Notes: generated by a model not told the origin, from the letters alone. Positions 11,206 through 22,317 are shown, numbered from the stretch's first letter. The stretch: 64,000 bases of DNA from Engraulis encrasicolus (GCF_034702125.1 NC_085865.1:26241067-26305066), one strand, 5' to 3'. Made by a program: numbers and translations.

Positions 11206-11408
11206 TTAAACTGACATGTATCCAACAACTGGTGTGTGTACCCCCGGGTACAAATGTGTCCTCTACTGATGCATGTACCCTCTGAAGTACAATAGGGTAT
11301 CTTAAGGGGTCTGTCCAGAACCCTTTGAGGTACAGAAAACTGAAAGGAACCATTCTGTACCTATAGATGCAGTATTGTACCTCCTGTCTACCTCTATTTT
11401 TCTCTGTG

Positions 11409-11595
11409 TATTGCTTAGGGAGGTGGTCTTACGATCAGATGGTTGCAGGTTTGAATCCCACCTTTACCTCTCGCTACATCTCCATCCTTAGCTGAAGTGC
11501 CCTTGAGCATGGTGCCTAACCCCACATTGCTCCAAGGACTGTATCCAAAAATATCTAAGTCACTTCGGTTAAATATGTCAGAGCCATAACAACCA
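11409..11595 (+). mobile_element. tRNA-derived SINE
   Basis: Box A-like GCTTAGGGAGGTGG is followed by box B GGTTTGAATCCC at about 11448. The fish-type body CCCTTGAGCATGGTGCCTAA, CCCCACATTGCTCCAAGGAC and CACTTCGGTTAAA.ATGTCAG comes after. It starts right at the outer edge of the candidate 6-kb element, so it may have been truncated there. Confidence 0.75.
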
Positions 11596-11735
11596 ACCAA
11601 CAACAACCACTGATAAGAGCATCATTCATTAAGCATCTTGTTTTGTATTGAAATGGTACGCTTACAGAACAAATAAAAGATCAAAACATTATAAACTGAA
11701 CTCCTCTTCAAGATGTCCATCTGGTGAATACTTTG

Positions 11736-11736
<1 letters not shown>

Positions 11737-11782
<46 letters not shown>
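11737..11782. repeat. (AC)n microsatellite
   Basis: A pure run of about 22 units. Confidence 0.97.
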
Positions 11783-11786
<4 letters not shown>

Positions 11787-12110
11787 AATATAGCTGGAGT
11801 GTCACCGCATTATCTTGCTATATTGTATGTTTACGAGATTTTTCCTGATGGCTATGAAACATCCATGTACAGTGTACCTTTATCCGTTTGCTTTGAAAGT
11901 GAAGCTGAAAGCAAACTGTGAAGTATTTTAAGATTGCCTGGCTGTTTCAATCTTCAATCAGCTTTGCAAATCGTGACAAAAAGCAATTGCAGCTTACGTT
12001 TTTACATCTGTGGCGGGTGGTGATAAGATGCGGAAAGGTTTTGATATGTTTTGGCAACCCTTTAAGAAAGAATGTCACACATATTACACACACAGAAATG
12101 TTCTTTCGCT

Positions 12111-12232
<122 letters not shown>

Positions 12233-12670
12233 ATGTACATTTATGAAGATTACTTTTAACCTCTGACAAAAAAATGAACTTTGTCTGCTCTGTGAGAAGT
12301 GTGTTTTGGACAGCACACATCACATCATAACACATCGTCACAGCTCAGACATCACACACAGCACATAATTAGACACATTATACACAAAAATGAACAACAA
12401 TGTTACCACCAAAATAATTTGCTATAGTACTTTAATGTAATATTTTGCTGGCACATTCTTAGAATACCACAGAAAGAGATTGAACAAAAAAATAGGAATT
12501 TCTTTTTTTGGCTCTTTATAGACCGAATATCCATTTGGGAAATTGACATGATGAGATTTCTCTGTGCCTGGGAGAGATGAAGAATGACTTCTATTATGAA
12601 GCCTGAGGAGGATAGTCATTTTGGGTCCCAGTGAGGTAATATGTCACATATGTCTTGTAGTGTGTGATGC

Positions 12671-12874
12671 AATTCAGTGAAACCGTATTAAAAAAAAACA
12701 CAAATAAAGAAAAGTCAGAAACAAAGTAGGTAACAAACGTTTCGGGACTGTAGCCAATCATCGGTCTTCCCTCTTCAAATTGGGAACACTGATGATGGGG
12801 TGGAGACCCAAAACGCTTTTTACCCACTTTGTCTTTTCTTTGTTTACCCCTTTTCAATACAGTTTCACTGAATT
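12671..12874. mobile_element. palindromic element, superfamily unknown
   Basis: The ends AATTCAGTGAAACCGTATT (12671-12689) and AATACAGTTTCACTGAATT (12856-12874) are inverted with one mismatch. Inverted similarity continues inward through AAAGAAAAG...ACAAAGT.GGTA. The centre holds AAACGTTTCGGGACTGTAGC and GATGATGGGGTGGAGACCC, phrases often seen at ends of fish retroelements. No target duplication is clear. Confidence 0.55.
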
Positions 12875-12879
12875 ACTTT

Positions 12880-13640
12880 CAGCTCTTGAGTGCGACTCCT
12901 TCTTTTCCCTCCTGAATCACTCACTATTTTGAAATAACGCACAGAGCGAAACTTCCTAAGAAAGACAAAGGCACGGCACGGACATCAGTTCTTCCTTCAT
13001 CTGTAGTGTGTGATGACATGGGTGTTAATTTGAAAGACTTGTCATGCATGCATGCAAGCCCAGGGAGAGAGGGGGACTAAAATTGGGCTTTCTGACAACT
13101 CTGTCCTGGCCCTCAGAGAAGCCGTCAGCAGCCCTCCATGTTTGAATTCACCAACTGCATGTACCGGCAGTGCGTACTCACTGCTCCCTACGACATCATT
13201 CATGCCCTGGGGAGTTTGTGTGATTTGTGTATCACATTTCATACACAGAGGTAGTTCAGTGTGCTTCACAACAATAAAAAACATGTGCTTCACAACAATA
13301 AAAGCATTCAGCAGATGACATAGGTCTTTCAAGGGTAAAAATAATGTGTTGTGTCATGTTATCACAATGACAAATTGGTATTGCTGAAGGTACAGGGCCC
13401 AGTTATGGTCTTCTGACTCTGGGGTTCATCCTATCAGTACAACCCCCGATGTTGGTGGAGAGGTCCTCAAAGCTTGCTGTGCTGCCACGGTGTGTAGTTG
13501 AGGTGTGTAGTGTAGGTAGTGTTGGATTACATGCACCTTTGGTCAAGACGCATTTTGAGCAATGGAACATTTTGACCTGTAATGAATGTAAAAAGAGGCT
13601 ACTGCTTTTTCTTCTGCAGATCTCTAGTCATTGAACAGAC
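12880..13640. other. gene-free stretch with a repeat fragment
   Basis: A GGGCCC-type repeat fragment lies at about 13050-13138, and a small direct duplication CTTCACAACAATAAAA lies at about 13264-13305. Nothing else is recognised. Confidence 0.4.
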
Positions 13641-13643
13641 ATG

Positions 13644-13704
<61 letters not shown>

Positions 13705-13809
13705 TGTGTGATGGGTGATCGGGCACTAGTATGCTCTGAGCTTTCTTGGCCAGTGATGCGATGTTGGTGGTCCAGTAGAGGTCCTCAAAGCTTGCTGTGC
13801 TGCCACGGC
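13460..13809. repeat. 32-bp direct duplication flanking a TG microsatellite
   Basis: The 32-bp block starting AGAGGTCCTCAAAGC and ending GTGCTGCCACGG occurs at about 13460-13491 and 13777-13808. The TG tract at 13647-13710 lies between. Confidence 0.85.
13647..13710. repeat. (TG)n microsatellite
   Basis: About 30 units with one GA interruption near the right end. Confidence 0.97.
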
Positions 13810-14302
13810 CACAGCTCGGACAGCAATCAAACTGTCTTCCAGCTGGCAGAAGAAGGCACACAGGGATTTAATGAACTGTCTATGTCTTTCCTCTTTCCTC
13901 TTGCATCTCTACCCTTCACACTAATTCCGCTAAATATCCACTGTGGACTAACCAGATGGAAACAGACAGGTTTGAATAACCTTTCCATCCTTTTAAAATC
14001 ACAAGTGGGATGAAAAGGGGGTGCTTACTGTATGAGAGTACTGGGAGCAATCACTCAGGTGCCCCCTGTACACAACCTTATATTGATGAAACTGTCACAC
14101 ATAACAGTTTACAAAGGTTGGTATACACATAAATGAGATTTTGCTCTTTGCTTCTTGTTTGGAGGTTGCTGCGTTGTATCTGGTTTGTTTGTTATTTAAT
14201 GTTTATGGGAACAACAAAATAGTCATTGTGGGCTTTAAGTTTTAGTTGTATATCAAACAAGGACATTATCACAACAACACATAGCAAGGTGAAAAGGATA
14301 TT

Positions 14303-14305
<3 letters not shown>

Positions 14306-14345
<40 letters not shown>
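14306..14345. repeat. (CT)n microsatellite
   Basis: About 20 units. Confidence 0.96.
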
Positions 14346-14350
<5 letters not shown>

Positions 14351-14517
14351 TGCACACTCTCTGTCACTTTCTTTCTCACCCTCACTCTTCTATTCATCCA
14401 ATCAGCATGTCAGGGCTCTCCCAACTCACCTAATGCTTCTTTAATGACCAATCACATTGCTGTCATCCAAAATTACTAAATGCCTTACTCATTTCCTCTG
14501 CTGCAGTGCTGAGATCT

Positions 14518-14816
14518 AATAGAGGGTTTGTGAAGTGTGTATAGCCCTTGTGATGGAGGCCTGCATGAGACAAAAAGGTGCATAACATTCATGCACTGAA
14601 AGGCTTAAATCTTGCTCAATATCTTGGTATGCAAAAGCACATGTGGAAAACGACAGGATGTGATTTCAGGTTCAATAGATGGTTTATAAAGTGTGTATAG
14701 CCCTTGAGAGGGGAAGCCTGCATGAGACAAAAATGGGCATAAAATGCATGCACCTAAAAGCGCAGATTTGAGATATCTTGCTCAATATCTTGGGATGCAA
14801 AAGCTCAAGTGGAAAG
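14518..14816. repeat. tandem duplication, 153-bp period
   Basis: 14518-14660 and 14672-14816 share GTGTGTATAGCCCTTG, GCCTGCATGAGACAAAAA and TCTTGCTCAATATCTTGG at equal spacing. They differ by substitutions and a 15-bp indel. No element signature is visible. Confidence 0.8.
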
Positions 14817-14871
14817 CGATTTTACCGAAATACGCATGAACCATATTCAGTGTAGTAGGGGATCAGGATTT

Positions 14872-16628
14872 GTACAGGAAGGTGTTGCATCCTGCTGGGC
14901 ATTGCTGCCTGTCGCACCTCCTCCGGTGCACATGGGTCAGCTGCAGGGTCATCAGTCGGGAACCACCGTGTCAACAACGTTTCGCCCCTTTAATCCCGAA
15001 ACGTCTCCCGTGGCGGGGCAGTGACAGGGACGTCTCCCTGTCACCCCCTGCAGCTGATAGAGGTTATCTCTGCGGCTGTTTTCTGGGGGTTAGTAGTTAT
15101 TCCCCCAGCTCCTGTCCTTCCTCCTCAGCCAGAGCCAAAAGCTACATTTTTCTGCCTCCTCTGCCAGCTCCTTTGTTGCCTTCTTTAGCCTTCCTCCAGT
15201 GACTCCCACATCCTTCAGAAGGCGTATGGTCGACAGCCCCATAAAGCCTCGGCATTCAACTTCGACTGGATATACCTGTATGGAAGTCTTCCAGCCCGCC
15301 TCCCGGCACTCCGCAGCCAGTTCGGTGTACTTGGTCCCTTCATCCGATGGTACAGTGAGCTCTATTAGAGCTACCGCTCTTGCCTTTGCAGACCAAGCCA
15401 CTATGTCTGGCCGGAGAGATGTGGTGGTGATCTCTGTTGGAAAGTGAAGCTTTCTATTCAAGTCAACCTTCATGCTCCACTCCTGGCCGGGAGTGAAGGG
15501 CCTTGTTGTTTCTTTTTGCCTGATGCTTCCAATTCCTCCTTCCGCAATAAAGATGGTAGAGTCCTCTGCAGGTGATGGTATTCTGCTACCCTGTCTGCAC
15601 TCCTCCAGCACCTCGGCTAGCTTTCTCAGGACCTGGTCATGGCGCCATCTGTAGCAACCCTGAGAGAGCGCGATTTTGCAGCCTGACAGGATGTGCTGGA
15701 GGCTTGCGGAGGGAGCACTGCAGAGTGCACAACATTCCTCCTTTCCGAACCACTGGCTGAGGTTCCGAGGACAGGGAAGCGTGTCATACGTTGAGCGGAT
15801 AAGGAAGCTGAGTCTTGCCTGTGGGATCTTCCATATGCCTGACCAACTGATGTTTCTGTTTGAGATTCCCTCCCAGGTTGTCCAGCTTCCTTGCCGACCC
15901 TGAGACACGGCCTTGATCTTGTAGCGGTCTTCCTCCATCCTTGTCACCTCCGCCACCACCATCTCCTAGCACTAGACCTTGTACTTCCCCGGGAGTTGGC
16001 TTTGGTCGATCCTCGCCAGGCCATCTGAGAGCTGCTTCATGACAGCTTTCCCACTCTGCTTATCGGAAAGCTCAGCAGTGTACTGCCTCCCCAGGCTTTT
16101 GATGGGTTGCTCTGCAAGTAGTGGGATCTTTTCTCCTCTGATGACAAAGGTGGTGCTGTCGTTCCTGACTCCTCTCCTGAGTGACAGGCTACAGGACTTG
16201 GAGGGCTTGATCTTCATTCTTGCCCATGACATCAGCTCATCAATCCTCTTCAGAAGCCTTGATGTACATGGCGCTGTCTGAAGAAGGGTGGTGACGTCGT
16301 CCATGTAGCTCCTTAGCGGGGGAAGCCTCTGGCCAGTTGGTAGTCTGATTCCTCCTGCCATTTGCCTAGCACCGATGAGAATGATCTCAAATGCTGCGAC
16401 AAAGAGTATCGGAGAAATGGCACACCCCATCGCTATTCCGATTTCAAGCCGCTGCCACCCCGTGGTGAAGTCTTGGGTAGAGAAGCACATCTGCAGGTTG
16501 TTAAAATAGCATGCTATCATGTTCCTAATGCAAGTGGGCATGTGGAAGAACTCCATGGCGTAAATAATCAGCTGGTGTGGGACTGATCCATATGCGTTCG
16601 CCAGGTCAAGCCAGATGACGTGCAGATC
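14872..16628 (-). mobile_element. non-LTR retrotransposon, 5'-truncated and internally deleted
   Basis: A minus-strand LINE copy that begins within RT motif A at about 16628 and runs to a 3' untranslated region ending near 14872. The 3' region includes GGGATTAAAGGGGCGAAAC. The reverse transcriptase half and the C-terminal half are joined by an abrupt junction at about 15963-15974. Upstream, from 16630, the sequence is AT-rich and unrelated, as expected for 5' truncation. The clade is not resolved; the YMDD-type RT and the C-terminal domain differ from the L2 copy in this window. Confidence 0.8.
15090..16628 (-). pseudogene. reverse transcriptase / C-terminal domain remnant
   Basis: Read from 16628 down, the frame gives VIWLDLANAYGSVP (RT motif A, first catalytic Asp), then GCAISPILF (motif B region) and SYMDDVTTL (motif C with the Asp pair), then MKIKPSKS. 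After KYKV come two in-frame stops at 15963-15974, and the same frame reopens with MEEDRYKIKAVSQGRQGSW. The later part carries a CX2CX8HX4C knuckle (CALCSAPSASLQHILSGC) and RPDIVAWSAKARAVALIELT. The last resembles a PD-(D/E)xK-type endonuclease core, though only by pattern. The product ends SWGNNY before the stop. The missing segment between thumb and knuckle shows an internal deletion, so the element cannot be active. Confidence 0.75.
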
Positions 16629-17039
16629 TGGATCATAGAAATTTCAAATATTTGAATCGTAGGTGTCTGCCCGAGGTGGATCATATTTTTTGCTACAAAT
16701 TAAAACGCAGTTTTTATTCAACTAATAAGCCACAAAATAAACTAGGGTCAGGACAAAGAAAAAATGTAGAAGATTAAAAATTAATAGATTATCAAATTCC
16801 AGCAGCTTTCAGACTTTGATGTGTCCTGAGATGAACTCGAGAGGAAGTAAAAAAAATAGTATTTCTCTTTCAGGCCCATCAAAAAGGGATCGTTTCGGAG
16901 TGAAGGAGGGCAGCAAAGGCTTTGGGAAAACATTCCAAATACAAAAGAAATTGCAAAAAGAACACTAACCCATTTGTTCCAGGAAGCAAACAGTGCAAGA
17001 CGTGTGTCACAAAACATTTGTCTTGCCTTGATTGTATCA

Positions 17040-17157
17040 GCAAGGGCTGTTTCTCTCCCTCTCTCCATCCCTCTCTCCCTCTATCTCTCTCTCTCGCTTG
17101 CCCGCACGCACGTGCACACAGACACACACATAGACACACACACACACACACGCACAC

Positions 17158-17190
<33 letters not shown>

Positions 17191-17373
17191 CACATACACA
17201 CACACCTAAATATTATCAACGAAGGATAAACCCACACACGCACGAACGCAAGTGCACACGCACGCACACACATGCGCACGCACACACACACACGCACGCA
17301 CACACACACACACACACGCGCGCGCACACGCATGCACGCAGGCACGCATGCACACACACACACACACACACAC
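17040..17373. repeat. compound CT and CA/CGCA microsatellite
   Basis: Pyrimidine-rich (CT) sequence to about 17100 is followed by imperfect CA arrays with CGCA variants at 17107-17205 and 17233-17373. Confidence 0.95.
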
Positions 17374-17870
17374 CTGATGGCATCCATGCCACCCTCCACT
17401 CTCCCCAGAACAACACCACACCACCCACCGACATTCCACTACACCACAAAAGAAATTAGGCTATATTCAAAGGCTCTGTTCATTTAAGAACATTCACCTA
17501 ACTTTAGCATTCTATTGAAAATCATGCATATTGTTTTATGTTCTATCTTCTTCACATGGATGGGCCCCACACAGCAGCAGCACCACACTCATCTGGAGGC
17601 AATATCTTTTCCTCTCTCTTCTCCCTCTTCCTCTTCCTGCCAATCCTCCCTCTCTTCCTCCCTTTGCCAGGGCTTATTACGGTTCTTCACTTGTGCCCAC
17701 TGCTTAATAAGGGATTCCTAATCCACAGCGGCAGCAATAAGTGGTGTTTATATGACATCAGCGAAACTTGCTGTGACTTGTGTTTATCCCAGATGGGATG
17801 AGAGTGGTGTTGGTGCTGGTGCTGGTGCTGCTGGTGGTGGTGGGCAGGGGTGCTGACAGGGGTGCTGACA

Positions 17871-18015
17871 AGGGGGACAAAGGGGTCAGTTGGCTCGAGT
17901 CCAGGGGGAGAGGGGGCCCAAAATTGCCTCCTCATTACATTGTATCTATTGGGCTAGGGGGCCCTTTCAGATGACTTTGTCCTGGGCCCAGCCAAAGCTG
18001 TCAGCGACCCTGGTG
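17871..18015. repeat. GGGCCC-rich dispersed repeat, best copy
   Basis: Shared words are GGGCCCA, GGGCCCTTTCAGATGACTTT, GTCCTGGGCCCAGC and AAAGCTGTCAG. Related copies lie at about 13050-13138, 31330-31462 and (opposite strand) 62984-63056. It is probably the terminal part of a non-autonomous DNA element, family not named. Confidence 0.6.
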
Positions 18016-18909
18016 GTGGGTCATTGTACATACTGTACCGTCACTTCTGCTCTGAGGCAAACGGTTCTCATCATTGACTCCACTCCAAACAGCAAAATGT
18101 ATTAGCTTAAATGAAAATTAAACTCATAAAACGGCCCTGCTCATTGGGCAGTCAGACGAGGGAAAACAAAAGAAGTACACAAACAAAACAACAAACAATG
18201 AAAACAAAAGATGAAATAGCTACTTAAGCAGAACTCACAAATTAGCAAAGTGTGTATTTCATTGTTTGTGATAAGAAATAATAAAAACGACAATCGCTAA
18301 CAAATTGTTAATTAAAAGTTACCATTACAGGGCTTCAAATGCTTAACATCTAAGGTTGTCTCTAGGATTCAATTGAAGTAGGAAGACTCACCCGACAATA
18401 TTTTCTGTTTAGATGAACCTCACTGCTATGTATTTTGCTAATGCACTGAATCAGTCTGTGAAATCTGAAAACTTTTCAGAAAATTGGTTCTGGACTGTCA
18501 CAAACTCCCAGCTCCTTTGCCAGTTCCCCCCCAAAAAATGAGACAGAAGATAAATATTCGCCAGTACGTCAATGGCTTATCTAGAAGCAAGCACATGTAC
18601 AACCATACCCTGGCATTATCCAAAGTCTGAAACCAAATGGCACTGATGGAGTCTCTCTGTGTGCCAGAATGAGAAGAATGAGAGACAAAGCACGGAGATG
18701 CACACAGTCAGGACAGCCTGTTATCTCACTCTCATTGTTATAAACTGTGATGAGGTGATCTTTTGGCATTTAATTCAAAGTGTTTTTTCAAGTTCTTTTG
18801 TTACAGCTTATGACTCAGGCAATTGAGGTTTAAAATAGGCAACAGTGGGCTAGACATTAAATGTAGAGACAGCAGACCTGTTTGAGCATTACGAAATTTT
18901 AGACAATCA

Positions 18910-19095
18910 CTACGTTTATATGATATTTTTAATTCAGAATTAATAATTCAGAATGAATTAGTTGTGTCAGGTTTACTTTGATCTTTCCTGTAATTCTGAA
19001 TTAGGAGGTGTTTACATGACGTTTTCAAAGCGGAATTAGGCTTTATTCAGAATTAGTCAGTTAATTCCGAATTAATGTCTCATGTGCAACATAGC
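18910..19095. mobile_element. AT-rich palindromic MITE
   Basis: The left part TATGATATTTTTAATTCAGA pairs with the complement of the right part TCCGAATTAATGTCTCATG. Repeated AATTCAGAATTA words form the stem. Ends of the type CGTTTA(C/T)ATGA are common in fish MITEs. The exact boundaries are uncertain. Confidence 0.5.
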
Positions 19096-19157
19096 AAATG
19101 TCACACTGTATGACCTGTACACGTATAATGTGTAACCTATACATTAATGCCTTAATG

Positions 19158-19509
19158 CAGCGGTTCCCAAACTTTTTTCCCTGCGCACCCCCTTGCACAT
19201 TTCAATGTGGTTCGCGCACCCCCCTTAGCGAATATTTTGGTGTGCTGATGGCCACGCAAGTATGGATTCACTGCTTATTAAGCACAGTCGTTTTTGGGGA
19301 ATCCTCTTTTCCAATAGCATTGGAATTTAACTACACTTCAGATGGACCCTTCCAGCACACAATGCACCATACCATTAAAAACTACTTAATGTTCATTAAT
19401 ACTGGAAAAAAAACTACCATATCCGCCATTACTCTATTCAGCTCGCGCACCCCCTTAAGGCAGACTGCGCACCTCCAAGGGTGCACGCACCCCACTTTGG
19501 GAAACCCTG
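19158..19509. mobile_element. hAT-type MITE with perfect 8-bp target duplication
   Basis: Starts CAGCGGTTCCCAAACTTTTT and ends TTTGGGAAACCCTG. CCTTAATG flanks both sides (19150-19157 and 19510-19517). GCGCACCCCCTT occurs near both ends. It is 352 bp and non-coding, mobilised in trans if at all. Confidence 0.85.
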
Positions 19510-19519
19510 CCTTAATGTA

Positions 19520-20280
19520 ATCCTTAAGATACATCTACACAAAACTTAAATTGTAATGCTACATTGTTTGTAATACTGTCCTTCAATGTTGTTTTAACAC
19601 TGACAGATGCTACAAGAGGCGTGTCAACAGAATTGTCAGTAAATCCTGCAAGACATTTGTGTGACATTCAGGAAGGCTACTGATAAATAACTTGATGAGC
19701 GCTGTTTCCAGGCAACATACTGACAGCTGTCTGAGCAACTTCCCAGATGAACCATGACAACAAGAACGCAAATGAACAGCAAGCAGTTTGTCCCACCCCC
19801 CAACCCACGTTGCCCAGCAACATCACAGTACTCCATATCAAAGCAGTAAGAGTCAGCCAGACAGAAAGTGAGAGTTAAACGAGGATTAAAACAAAAGGGT
19901 GTGTGACCAGCCAGAAACTGAGTCAGCTAGACTCAAGGACAAAGACGGGGAAAGCAATAAAATAAAATGATGTGAGCTGAGCGGCTGACAGCTGAGAACA
20001 GTTGCTGAAAAGAGAGATAAGGGAACAGCACAGGTTTGATGGCTATGTGAACTTTTAAAGGGGAAAGTTGACCTCCTCTTAAATACATTAAGTAGGCCTA
20101 ACACATGTGGAGATGGGTCTGTGGAGAGGGGGAGAGGGATGCAGAAAAAGGTCACTTCGCATCTTTAACATTTGAACTCTGTCCTTCGAACTGTCACACA
20201 GAAATCCCCATCGTAATGCTAAAGGCTATTAATTTACAGTAGCAGTGCCAAATAACAGTTTCCTTGGCTTCTAAATGTCT
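19520..20280. other. unannotated spacer
   Basis: Unique-looking sequence with one TAGGCCTA palindrome at 20093. No exon, element boundary or repeat is seen. Confidence 0.4.
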
Positions 20281-20282
20281 AC

Positions 20283-20882
20283 AAGGGCAGGTGCATAGTG
20301 TAGGATGGTGGCCAGGGTAGGTACTGCAACAATGTTGCTCATTGCCTGTGCTGCCTATCGCCTATTGCGCATTGCAGAATATTAGACTATAATTTGGGGG
20401 CAGTCATGGGTGAGGGGGCAGTCATGGGTGAGCGGTTAGGGCGTCAGACTTGCATCCCAGAGGTTGCCGGTTCGACTCCTGACCCGCCAGGTTGGTGGGG
20501 GGAGTAATCAACCAGTGCTCTCCCCCATCCTCCTCCATGACTGAGGTACCCTGAGCATGGTACCGTCCCACCGCACTGCTCCCCATGGGGCGCCACTGAG
20601 GGCTGCCCCCTTGCACGGGTGAGGCATAAATGCAATTTCGTTGTGTGCAGTGGGCAGTGTTCACTTGTGTGCTGTGGAGTGCTGTGTCACAATGACAATG
20701 GGAGTTGGAGTTTCCCAATGGGCTTTCACTTTCTTTCACTTATCAAAGTACAGTAAGTTTTGCAGCTGAAAATGTTTCTGAAAATTAAAAATGGCAGACA
20801 TGGACAAGATCATGTGCAATTGGCAACATGAATTCTGTTAACTGTTAACAATATTGCTCAGTGTGCACCTTTAAAAAATGTT
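20283..20882. mobile_element. MITE of the AAAGG...CACTGTG family, copy 3, split by a SINE
   Basis: The left part (20283-20398) has GTGTAGGATGGTGG and TGTTGCTCATTG. The right part (20743-20882) has GTTTCTGAAAATTAAAAATGG and ends CAGTGTGCACCTTTAAA. The two parts are continuous with the family once the SINE is set aside. Confidence 0.7.
20399..20742 (+). mobile_element. tRNA-derived SINE
   Basis: Box A GTGAGCGGTTAGGGCG and box B GGTTCGACTCC lie at the left end (20428-20480). The body reads CTGAGCATGGTACCGTCCCA and CATAAATGCAATTTCGTTGT, ending in CACTTTCTTTCACTT. The head is partly duplicated (GGGGGCAGTCATGGGTGA occurs twice at 20397-20432). Related copies are a fragment at 8786 and a split minus-strand copy at 42765-43582. 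Confidence 0.85.
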
Positions 20883-20884
20883 GC

Positions 20885-22310
20885 TTGTTTAAGAATCTTC
20901 ACCATGAATGTTCTGTCTGACTTTGCTGAAAGATTTTAATATTCATTCTTCATCCCAGCAAATGTTTTCCACCACGTGTTGAGCTTTTCATAAATCCAAC
21001 AGATTGTGTGCAAATGCCACCACACTGACTACCAAAGCAGGAGACAATAATACGGACGGTCTGGTGTGGCTGGGATGCCAGAACTCTGTCCAATTTAGCG
21101 CTGTTTCCAATAAACACACTGAGAATTTTCTCCATGTCCGACGTCATTCCTTTATTCCATATAAGTAGCTAAAGAGGGAATGTGCCCGATTTAGTGAATG
21201 CTTAATGCAATTGGCATTTCTTCACAAGCTTTTAGCGACAAAGTGAATACAAATGAATTGTCCTGAATTAAAATGTAAATCGCCTTTGTGTTGATGCGCC
21301 ATTCTGCTCACCTGTCAGTGTTGCTTTTGTCTACTGTTGCGGTGCCAAGCGAAGCCAGTGAAATTGATTGGCTTGGCTTAGTTGGAACTTCCTTCCTTTT
21401 CAATGTGTGTGTGTTTGTCTCTCTTTTTCTATGCAGTGCATTGCAGGATTCTTTTTTTCTCTATAGGATGCAAAGGCTTGTCCTTGTAATCACAGTGACA
21501 ACATCACTGCGTATAAACACTGTGGGGCCTAAATTAGGCCTAAATGGGTATGACAGGCTGTCACAATGTTGTTGTTTTTTTATCCACATGCTGTTTAAAT
21601 GGGATCAAAATATATATGGATACAAAATATCTATTTTTAAAGGCCATGGGGTAATTAAGGGTAATTGGACAATTAAGTCCTTGGAGTGAATCAGTCCATA
21701 GCCCCACTGTTCGCTCTAGGGAAATGAAACGTTAGATGAATATTATGGATGGATTCACACCAGATTTATCAGTCCCAGATGCTGTACACTTCAATGTCAA
21801 GTTGAAACTTTAAAAAGAAACAGAATTTTCACAATAGTAAAGCATGCATTTTTTTGAAGGTAATGAGACACTTTTCTTGTTTCTATTTTCTCATAGTTTA
21901 TTTGCATGGATATTTGGTTTGTACCATATGATAAATCGACAAACACTGTGTCCATTGAAAGCAGGCACTTCAGTTTTTTATACCACTCCACATAGCTGTA
22001 GTCAGCAATATTCAAAAGCATCCAGCGTGCCACTGCAATTGAGTTTTGAAGGCGTTTTTATCCTTTTACACTCCAAGATGACTTTTCAAACTTTTCATTT
22101 CCTTGGCAGACGATCTTTCATTTCTTTCCTGGGCTGGTATATGAAACAGGAGCAGCATCTGTGGCTCTGTTCTCCACACAAGGGAGGACATAATCCATGG
22201 AGCAGTACCTTGATAAATTCTATAAGGAATATGGCTCAGATACAGACATAGACACAAACCATACAGTATTTATGTCCTATCCTAATGATCAGCCTGAGTA
22301 GGCCTACAGT
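20885..22310. other. gene-free, unique-looking stretch
   Basis: No element terminus or exon is recognised. The part 20888-21260 has balanced composition with few runs, compatible with conserved non-coding sequence, though this cannot be tested here. Confidence 0.35.
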
Positions 22311-22317
22311 TGCAGCT

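Larger units (their letters stand above)
5436..11408 (-). mobile_element. candidate 6-kb DNA element with inverted termini
   Basis: The left end TACACACAGAAAAATAAAGG (from 5434) and the complement of the right end, TACACAGAGAAAAATAGAGG (ending 11410), match at 18 of 20 positions. The flanking bases on both sides are TA, which would be the target duplication. Inside each end are repeated GTACC/GGTAC words spaced tens of bases apart (5450-5860 and 11225-11390). The body holds a possible spliced minus-strand gene, degenerate tandem repeats, and two younger MITEs (6600-6831 and 7164-7537). A third repeat copy lies at 7615. I recognise no transposase. Alternatively, 5436-5816 is a separate palindromic MITE and 11200-11408 a second, unrelated partial copy of it. 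Confidence 0.45.
16640..18900. other. gene-free stretch, microsatellites and one repeat copy
   Basis: It contains CT/CA compound arrays at 17040-17373 and a GGTGCT-rich tract at 17800-17845. A copy of the GGGCCC-rich repeat lies at 17871-18015. From 18110 to 18900 the sequence is unique and AT-rich with no recognisable exon. Confidence 0.45.

Noticed and set aside
15190..16586. several plus-strand frames of 60-100 codons
   Set aside because: They are antisense shadows of the minus-strand LINE coding remnant.
20428..20480. possible tRNA gene (box A and box B present)
   Set aside because: The downstream body and tail and repeated copies elsewhere in the window show it is the head of a SINE. 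A proper cloverleaf acceptor stem was not found. The same reasoning applies to 11409, 38232 and 39566.
20422..20739. 105-codon minus frame over the SINE
   Set aside because: The frame is the complement of a tRNA-derived SINE body and has no protein-like features.
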